Assembly (NCBI GenBank): GCA_027294815.1
Contig: JAPULP010000208.1
Coordinates: 1 to 17,769 of the forward strand
DNA length: 17,769 nucleotides
Direction of reading: 5' to 3'
Origin: Gemmatimonadota bacterium
GTDB taxonomy: Bacteria; Gemmatimonadota; Gemmatimonadetes; Gemmatimonadales; GWC2-71-9
Part shown: positions 13,862-17,769 of the stretch, in pieces
Position numbering within the stretch: position 1 is the first letter of the stretch
How the letters are laid out: every line of letters starts with the position of its first letter
The notes under the pieces: model-generated
Database searches by the model: none
The model's input: only the letters and a program-made list of their open reading frames with translations
Told to the model about the DNA's origin: nothing
Made by a program: the position numbers and the translations under genes

Positions 13862-13890
13862 TGGTCAAGTCGTTTAAACCGGGATAGATT
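13862..13890 (+). promoter_or_regulatory. Possible promoter of the zinc-ribbon/infA pair
   Basis: TGGTCA (13862-13867), a 17-base spacer and TAGATT (13885-13890), each matching four of six consensus bases. A start of transcription near 13897 would rule out the TTG at 13889 as the start codon of the next gene. Confidence 0.3.
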
Positions 13891-13918
13891 GAAAATCCCC
13901 CTAAATCCGGGAGGGCCA

Positions 13919-14173
13919 GTGGGGCGTCGCGGTATAAAGGAATTCCGGGCCGATGAAGCGTTGCAACTGATCTTGGCAGATCGAGATCGCGAGGAGCTGG
14001 GGTGCCCGAGCTGCGGTAGCAGCGACATCCAGCGGACACCAAAACGGCGCATTCCCAGCGCCCGGTGGGGCCGGCTTCGGCAGGTCACACTACAGTGCAG
14101 CGAGTGCAGTCGGCGTGCGGTCTATGTTCCCCGTAATGTGACACAACCCTCCCATCCTGAATTGACGGTCTAG
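13919..14173 (+). CDS. Small zinc-ribbon protein
   Basis: An 84-residue protein with one four-cysteine zinc ribbon: CPSC followed after about 30 residues by CSEC (LQCSECSRRAVYVP). There is a helical N-terminus (FRADEALQLILADRDREELG) and a basic loop between the cysteine pairs (RTPKRRIPSARWGRLRQ) suited to nucleic acid. The GTG at 13919 follows GGGAGG and fits the likely promoter; a TTG at 13889 would add ten residues. The stop codon TAG is the first part of TAGGAG, the ribosome site of infA, so translation of the two is probably linked. A role in RNA or ribosome binding is a guess from this link. Confidence 0.68.
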   Translation: MGRRGIKEFRADEALQLILADRDREELGCPSCGSSDIQRTPKRRIPSARWGRLRQVTLQCSECSRRAVYVPRNVTQPSHPELTV

Positions 14174-14187
14174 GAGAGCGATGCCGC

Positions 14188-14406
14188 GTGGCTGGTGACG
14201 CCATTCAGATGATGGGCACGGTGAAGGAAGTACTTCCCAACACTACCTTCCGAGTCGAACTAGAAAACGGTCATGAAGTCCTTGCCTACGTGTCCGGCAA
14301 GATGAGAAAGCACTACATCCGAATCCTCCGTGGCGATCGCGTCTCGGTGGATCTTTCACCGTACGATCTCACGCGGGGACGGATTACGTATCGGTATAAA
14401 TCCTAG
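14188..14406 (+). CDS. infA: Translation initiation factor IF-1
   Basis: A 72-residue S1/OB-fold protein that binds the 30S A site during initiation. The family sequence is unmistakable: VKEVLPNTTFRVELENGHEV (residues 12-31), then AYVSGKMRKHYIRILRGDRV and the ending SPYDLTRGRITYRYK. The start is a GTG, with AGGAG about eleven bases upstream, a rather long gap. An ATG at 14181 is in another frame and gives only five codons. Full length is normal. IF-1 usually sits in the ribosomal-protein/secY cluster; here it follows a zinc-ribbon gene and has no ribosomal neighbours, so it may be a second copy. Confidence 0.96.
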   Translation: MAGDAIQMMGTVKEVLPNTTFRVELENGHEVLAYVSGKMRKHYIRILRGDRVSVDLSPYDLTRGRITYRYKS

Positions 14407-14550
14407 GGTGTAGGTTGTGGGGTGTAGGGTGTAGGGGTTGTAGAATTTCGAGATTTGGTTGTTAGAAAAGAGACCCCGCAACTCCAACGAGTGAGCGGGG
14501 TCTCTTGTTAGATCCTTCTCTCGCGTCCTACACCCCACACCCCACACCCT
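14404..14550. repeat. Inverted GGGTGTA heptamer arrays bracketing a terminator
   Basis: Starting in the infA stop codon, GGGTGTA-type units run from 14406 to about 14443 (GGGTGTA, GGTTGTG, GGGTGTA, GGGTGTA). The reverse-complement array lies at 14526-14550 (CCTACAC, CCCACAC, CCCACAC, CCT). The outer 25 bases (14404-14428 and 14526-14550) are complementary with two mismatches. The whole could fold as a large stem with the terminator hairpin at its tip. Confidence 0.88.
14468..14506. terminator. Bidirectional intrinsic terminator between infA and the signal peptidase genes
   Basis: AAGAGACCCCGC (14468-14479) and GCGGGGTCTCTT (14495-14506) form a perfect 12-base stem with a 15-base loop. On the minus strand the stem is followed by a T-containing tract (TTTTCTAACAA). 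On the plus strand only TTGTTAG follows, so it should work better for the minus-strand genes. Confidence 0.8.
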
Positions 14551-14555
14551 AATAT

Positions 14556-15260
14556 TCACCGCAATAGGTGAAGCAGCCGTCTCCATCGAATAGCCGTGAG
14601 GATCGGAAGGGGCAGAATGCCGTTCTTGTCGTAGCTGAAGTAAACGATCACGGCCCTTCCGCGTATCCGGTCGCGCCCGAGAAAACCCCAATATCGACTG
14701 TCGTAGGACCCATCACGGTTATCGCCCATGGCCAAGAACGAGTCCGGGGGCACGACAATTGGACCCCAGTTCTTGAGCGTCGGCCTGTATCCTTCCGCTT
14801 TCTGCGCCACCAAATATCGACGTTGCCAACCCATCTTCGGGTCGGCCGGATCCATCGTCTCGTCCGACCTCACAACGTACGGTTCTTCGAGCTGTTCACC
14901 GTTTACGAACACAACGTTGTCGCGCATTTCGATGGTGTCTGCGGGAACCCCTACGAGACGTTTGACAACCATCAGTCCGGGTTCTTCGGCGGATTCGAAT
15001 ACGACAATGTCTCGCCGCCTTGGTCCCCGAAACCCCGGCAAGCGTTTGTTGATTAGTGGGAGTTCTGCCCCATAGAGAGCTTTGTTCACAAACAGCACGT
15101 CGCCGATCAACAACGCGTTTTCCATGCTGCCGGACGTGATGTGGAACGCGCCAACCAAGAGCGTTCGCAGCACAAACCAAAGCACCAGAGCGACCGCGAT
15201 CGATCGGATCCAACTCATGGTACGCTCGCGCGCGCTCTCGGGTTTTTTCTCTTTGGCCAT
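14556..15260 (-). CDS. lepB: Signal peptidase I, second copy of a tandem pair
   Basis: A 234-residue membrane serine protease that removes signal peptides from exported proteins. One N-terminal membrane helix (about residues 18-37, SIAVALVLWFVLRTLLVGAF) leads to box B, SGSMENALLIGD, with nucleophile Ser45. Box D, VVKRLVGVPADTI, holds the general base Lys100. Box E, MGDNRDGSYDSRYWG, follows. All S26A landmarks are intact. Its ATG overlaps the stop of the upstream copy by one base (TGATG), so the two are made together. The C-terminus ends RWRRLLHLLR, basic and short. It is roughly half identical by eye to the partner, so they arose by duplication. Confidence 0.93.
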   Translation of the reverse strand: MAKEKKPESARERTMSWIRSIAVALVLWFVLRTLLVGAFHITSGSMENALLIGDVLFVNKALYGAELPLINKRLPGFRGPRRRDIVVFESAEEPGLMVVKRLVGVPADTIEMRDNVVFVNGEQLEEPYVVRSDETMDPADPKMGWQRRYLVAQKAEGYRPTLKNWGPIVVPPDSFLAMGDNRDGSYDSRYWGFLGRDRIRGRAVIVYFSYDKNGILPLPILTAIRWRRLLHLLR

Positions 15261-15994
15261 CAGTGAGGACGAGAGAAAACTCTACGCCAGCGAACCGCCG
15301 TCAGAAACGGGAGGGGGAATACGCCGTGTTTGTCGTAACTGTAGTACACCAGGAGCGGTTTTCCACGAATGCGATCACGACCCAGGAAACCCCAGTAGCG
15401 GCCGTCATAGGAGTTGTCGCGATTGTCTCCCATTACGAAGAAGGAATCTGGCGGTACGACAAGAGGACCCCAGTTCTTGAGCGTCGGCCGATAGGACCGT
15501 GTGTCATCGTGGTCTGCGAGGTACTTCGCTTGCCAACGCCGCATTCGAGGATCACGCGGATCGCCGGTATTGCCGCGTACCGCGAACTCTTCCTCAACCC
15601 GCTCGCCATTGCGGATGAGCACGTTGTCTTCCATTGCGATCGTGTCCCCAGGCACCCCGACAATTCTCTTCACGACGCTTATCCCGGGGTCTTCAACCGA
15701 ATCGAACACCACGATCTCCTCTCGCCGCGGCTCGCGGAACGCCGGCAGCCGCTTGCCAACAATCGGCAATTCGGCACCGTACAACGCTTTGTTGACGAAG
15801 AGGAAATCTCCCACCAGCAACGTGTTTTCCATGCTCCCCGACGGAATACGGAACGCCTGTACCAGAAGGCTGGTCAACATGAACCAGATCACCAATGCAA
15901 TGACGAGAGACTTGACCCACTCCCATGCCACTTGTGCAGGTGACTTCGGTGCTACAGCCTGTTGATCTTTCGTTCCGTCAGATTTCGTCAACAT
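15260..15994 (-). CDS. lepB: Signal peptidase I, first copy of a tandem pair
   Basis: A 244-residue S26A signal peptidase. A polar N-terminus (TKSDGTKDQQAVAPKSPAQ) precedes one membrane helix (about residues 29-47, SLVIALVIWFMLTSLLVQA). Catalytic Ser54 is in PSGSMENTLLVGD, Lys109 in VVKRIVGVPGDTI, and box E is MGDNRDNSYDGRYWG. The ATG at 15994, 17 bases after the stop of the PD40 lipoprotein gene, is chosen; a TTG at 16027 would overlap that gene and add 11 residues. It probably forms one operon with the lipoprotein gene upstream and the second signal peptidase downstream, all ending at the terminator at 14468-14506. Confidence 0.92.
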   Translation of the reverse strand: MLTKSDGTKDQQAVAPKSPAQVAWEWVKSLVIALVIWFMLTSLLVQAFRIPSGSMENTLLVGDFLFVNKALYGAELPIVGKRLPAFREPRREEIVVFDSVEDPGISVVKRIVGVPGDTIAMEDNVLIRNGERVEEEFAVRGNTGDPRDPRMRRWQAKYLADHDDTRSYRPTLKNWGPLVVPPDSFFVMGDNRDNSYDGRYWGFLGRDRIRGKPLLVYYSYDKHGVFPLPFLTAVRWRRVFSRPH

Positions 15995-16011
15995 TCCAGA
16001 ACCCGTTGGTG

Positions 16012-17106
16012 TCAATTTTCTACCCAATCCGCAATGAATATGTTCGTATCTCCCTCTACCGTTCCATAACGGTTCGATGCAAATGCGAGTTTCGTCCCGT
16101 CGGGCGAAAACATCGGAAATCCGTCGAATACATCCGAATAGGTGATCTGCCGGAGGTTCTCACCGTCCAGATCCACCAAGAACAAGTCAAAATCTCGCGA
16201 CCGCGGATTCTCCTCGATAACGTGATGATTCGAAGCAAAAATGATCCGATTTCCGTCCGGGTGAAAAAAGGGAGCAAAGTTCGCCCCTCCGAGATGCGTG
16301 ACCTGTTTCTTGCCCGAACCATCCGCGTTCACCACCCAGATTTCCATCTTGCTCGGTCTGACCAGATTCTGACTCAAGAGGCGCGTGTAGTCTGCCTCTT
16401 CCTGTGGCGTCGTCGGATACCACGTCCGGTAAACGATCATCGATCCGTCAGGCGAAAAGAACGGCCCGCCGTCGTACCCGAGAGTATTTGTCAGGCGCTG
16501 TACATTCGATCCGTCGACATTCATGCTGTAAATGTCGAGGTCGCCGTCTCGCATCGAGGTGAACACAATGGTCTCGCCATCTGGAGACAGCGTAGCCTCG
16601 GCATCGTAACCCGGCTCGCTGGTGAGCCTTTGGAGATCGCCTCCGTCCGGCAGGGCCGTGTACACATCAAAATCGCTCAACGGCCAGACATATCCCTGCG
16701 AAAAATCCGGGGGCGTTGGGCAAGCCTCTTCGGCGTGGAACGTGCTGGAATACAGGATGCGTTCATCGCGCTCGTAGAAATAGCCGCACGTCGTACGCCC
16801 CAGTCCATTCGAGACGCGTTGCAAGCCGCTACCATCGACGTTGATCGTATACTGCTGGTCGCACGACTCGGCGTCACCGGTGCGTTGAAAGATGAGGCGG
16901 GTGCCGTCGGAGGAAAAATAGGCTTCGGCGTTTTGGCCGGCGAAGGTGAGTTGCCGTAGGTTGGCCAGCGAACGCTCGTTCGCCTCTGCTTCCCGTGCGA
17001 CCGCAAGTGACCCGCTGGCCGGATCTCCGCCGCGGTTGCACGCCGCCAACAGTGCGGTCAGAACGCACGCGGCCCGCGTGGCAAATGTCGCTCGGAATCT
17101 GATCAC
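16012..17106 (-). CDS. PD40/TolB-like beta-propeller lipoprotein
   Basis: A 364-residue exported protein. The GTG at 17106 gives a lipoprotein signal, RFRATFATRAACVLTALLAA, with lipobox LAAC and lipidated Cys23. Longer in-frame starts would run into the gene upstream. Five PD40 (WD40-like) blades follow, recognised by SSDGTRLIFQ, SPDGETIVFTS, SPDGSMIVYRT, HPDGNRIIFAS and SPDGTKLAFAS. DLDIYSMNVDGSNVQRLTN and similar turns connect them, the pattern of the TolB propeller. Extra cysteines (DAESCDQQ, RTTCGYF, EEACPTP) could form disulfides. It lacks the TolB N-terminal domain and pal/tol neighbours, so it is a TolB-like surface or periplasmic protein of unknown task rather than TolB itself. Confidence 0.85.
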   Translation of the reverse strand: MIRFRATFATRAACVLTALLAACNRGGDPASGSLAVAREAEANERSLANLRQLTFAGQNAEAYFSSDGTRLIFQRTGDAESCDQQYTINVDGSGLQRVSNGLGRTTCGYFYERDERILYSSTFHAEEACPTPPDFSQGYVWPLSDFDVYTALPDGGDLQRLTSEPGYDAEATLSPDGETIVFTSMRDGDLDIYSMNVDGSNVQRLTNTLGYDGGPFFSPDGSMIVYRTWYPTTPQEEADYTRLLSQNLVRPSKMEIWVVNADGSGKKQVTHLGGANFAPFFHPDGNRIIFASNHHVIEENPRSRDFDLFLVDLDGENLRQITYSDVFDGFPMFSPDGTKLAFASNRYGTVEGDTNIFIADWVEN

Positions 17107-17139
17107 GGCCCAGGCATCGAAAAGGTTGTGGCGAAAAGC

Positions 17140-17171
17140 GGCCCCTGACCGGCTGAGCCGATACAGGGGCC
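17140..17171. terminator. GC-rich hairpin; weak terminator or 5'-end hairpin
   Basis: GGCCCCTG (17140-17147) and CAGGGGCC (17164-17171) pair perfectly, with CGGC-TGA-GCCG inside. On the minus strand it is followed by GCTTTTCG, a short T-run, so it may partly terminate transcription from the barrel-protein gene. It also starts almost exactly at the predicted start point of the promoter at 17177-17205. Confidence 0.5.
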
Positions 17172-17176
17172 TCACA

Positions 17177-17205
17177 ATTATACGGAATGGCGGCGCCGTT
17201 CCCAA
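17177..17205 (-). promoter_or_regulatory. Promoter of the PD40 lipoprotein / signal peptidase operon
   Basis: On the minus strand, TTGGGA (17205-17200), a 17-base spacer and a perfect -10 box TATAAT (17182-17177). Transcription would start near 17170, about 64 bases ahead of the GTG at 17106. Confidence 0.65.
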
Positions 17206-17230
17206 GGGGCATCCCAGCCCACCCCACGGG

Positions 17231-17769
17231 TCAGAAGAAAATGCCGAAGTCGACTCGCGCTCCGGCCCCCTTGGCTTTTTTGAAGAACCCACCCAACGAC
17301 TGCCCTGCAACTTGGAAGAACACGTTGCGCCCCTCGATCGCAAAGCCGCCGGAGTAGCCAAGACCTTGATGCCCGCCCAAGATCAAGCCAGCGCGGAGCG
17401 GAAACGTCCGCAGGAACCGCCAGGTGGTCCCAAGGTCAATGGTGAAAGGCGTCTCGAAGTCGCCGTTGACCGGCAGCGTAGCAGCCACGTCCAGCTGCAA
17501 GATGGCGTTTGCCCATGCGCCCGCGCTAAACCGAATGATCTGCGGAAGCTTCACATCCACATCGACCGAATCGGCGAACACGAAGTCCATCGCGTCGACC
17601 GAATCGGCTAGCTCATCTGAGAACAGCGGGTCTGCGGTCGCCACCATCAAGCGGGCGGTCTTACGCTCCACGTCGGGAACGGTCACGCTGCCGAGGTTGG
17701 CGAACATCGCCTCGAATGAAAAGCCGTTGGTGGGCCAGTCCATCCGGATCAAGAAATCGCCAACGATGC
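17231..17769 (-). CDS. C-terminal part of an outer-membrane beta-barrel-like protein (runs off the right edge)
   Basis: The last 179 or so residues of a longer protein; the frame is open to the window edge, so the start is not seen. The sequence alternates amphipathic strands and turns (GFSFEAMFANLGSVTVPDVE, PQIIRFSAGAWANAILQLDV, DLGTTWRFLRTFPLRAGLIL, ARVDFGIFF) and ends in Phe, as outer-membrane barrels do for BAM recognition. A DxD-rich loop (DELADSVDAMDFVFADSVDV) interrupts two strands. The style resembles the DUF5723-type proteins, but I cannot confirm this. The gene may be separately transcribed from the lipoprotein gene downstream, which has its own promoter. Confidence 0.7.
   Translation of the reverse strand, partial: IVGDFLIRMDWPTNGFSFEAMFANLGSVTVPDVERKTARLMVATADPLFSDELADSVDAMDFVFADSVDVDVKLPQIIRFSAGAWANAILQLDVAATLPVNGDFETPFTIDLGTTWRFLRTFPLRAGLILGGHQGLGYSGGFAIEGRNVFFQVAGQSLGGFFKKAKGAGARVDFGIFF

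Noticed and set aside
17107..17361. Extended start of the PD40 lipoprotein
   Set aside because: It overlaps the coding end of the upstream gene, the promoter and the hairpin; the GTG at 17106 gives a proper lipobox signal.

Overview
The window is a moderately GC-rich bacterial chromosome segment of the housekeeping type. I see no phage, plasmid, transposase, CRISPR or tRNA/rRNA sequence. The gene mix suggests Gemmatimonadota or a neighbouring soil/sediment phylum such as Acidobacteriota: MqnD of the futalosine menaquinone pathway, a two-haem cytochrome of the reaction-centre-cytochrome family fused to TPRs, many short secreted proteins of no known family, PD40 lipoproteins and a Lys/Ala-rich histone-like tail. 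This placement is inference; no rRNA or other strict phylogenetic marker is present.

Layout. 1-801: the N-terminal part of glutamine synthetase (minus strand, running off the left edge) with a near-consensus promoter, and a small unknown gene. 982-2594: a membrane-anchored double zinc-ribbon protein translationally coupled to mqnD. 2677-3444 (minus): a GspH/FimT-type pseudopilin, a possible 53-residue ORF and a strong intrinsic terminator. 3668-6012 (plus): the dihaem cytochrome-TPR protein, a MerR-type regulator, and an M48 (HtpX-like) membrane metalloprotease gene broken by two compensating frameshifts and lacking its normal start. 5973-6993: a small convergent ORF, a roughly 440-nt non-coding but highly structured minus-strand transcript candidate ending in a textbook terminator, and a heptamer repeat. 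7003-9955: two minus-strand unknown proteins flanking two secreted plus-strand proteins. 10102-12920: a lipoprotein of the branched-chain amino-acid binding fold overlapping a methyl-accepting chemotaxis receptor, probably a sensory pair. 12917-13810: a histone-tail-like protein and a small unknown protein (minus). 13919-14406: a small zinc-ribbon protein coupled to translation initiation factor IF-1. 14556-17769 (minus): two tandem type I signal peptidases, a PD40/TolB-like lipoprotein and the C-terminal part of a beta-barrel-like protein.

The most striking feature not explained by genes is a set of short repeats at five loci (2649-2676, 6014-6036, 6923-6992, 9024-9090, 14406-14550). Each uses its own unit sequence (CTCACNN, GGGAGCG, NRATATY-like, GGGTGTA), but all are phased at exactly seven nucleotides. 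All lie at the 3' ends of genes, mostly between convergent genes, and four of the five can fold into hairpins. They resemble in form the heptanucleotide STRR repeats known from cyanobacteria.
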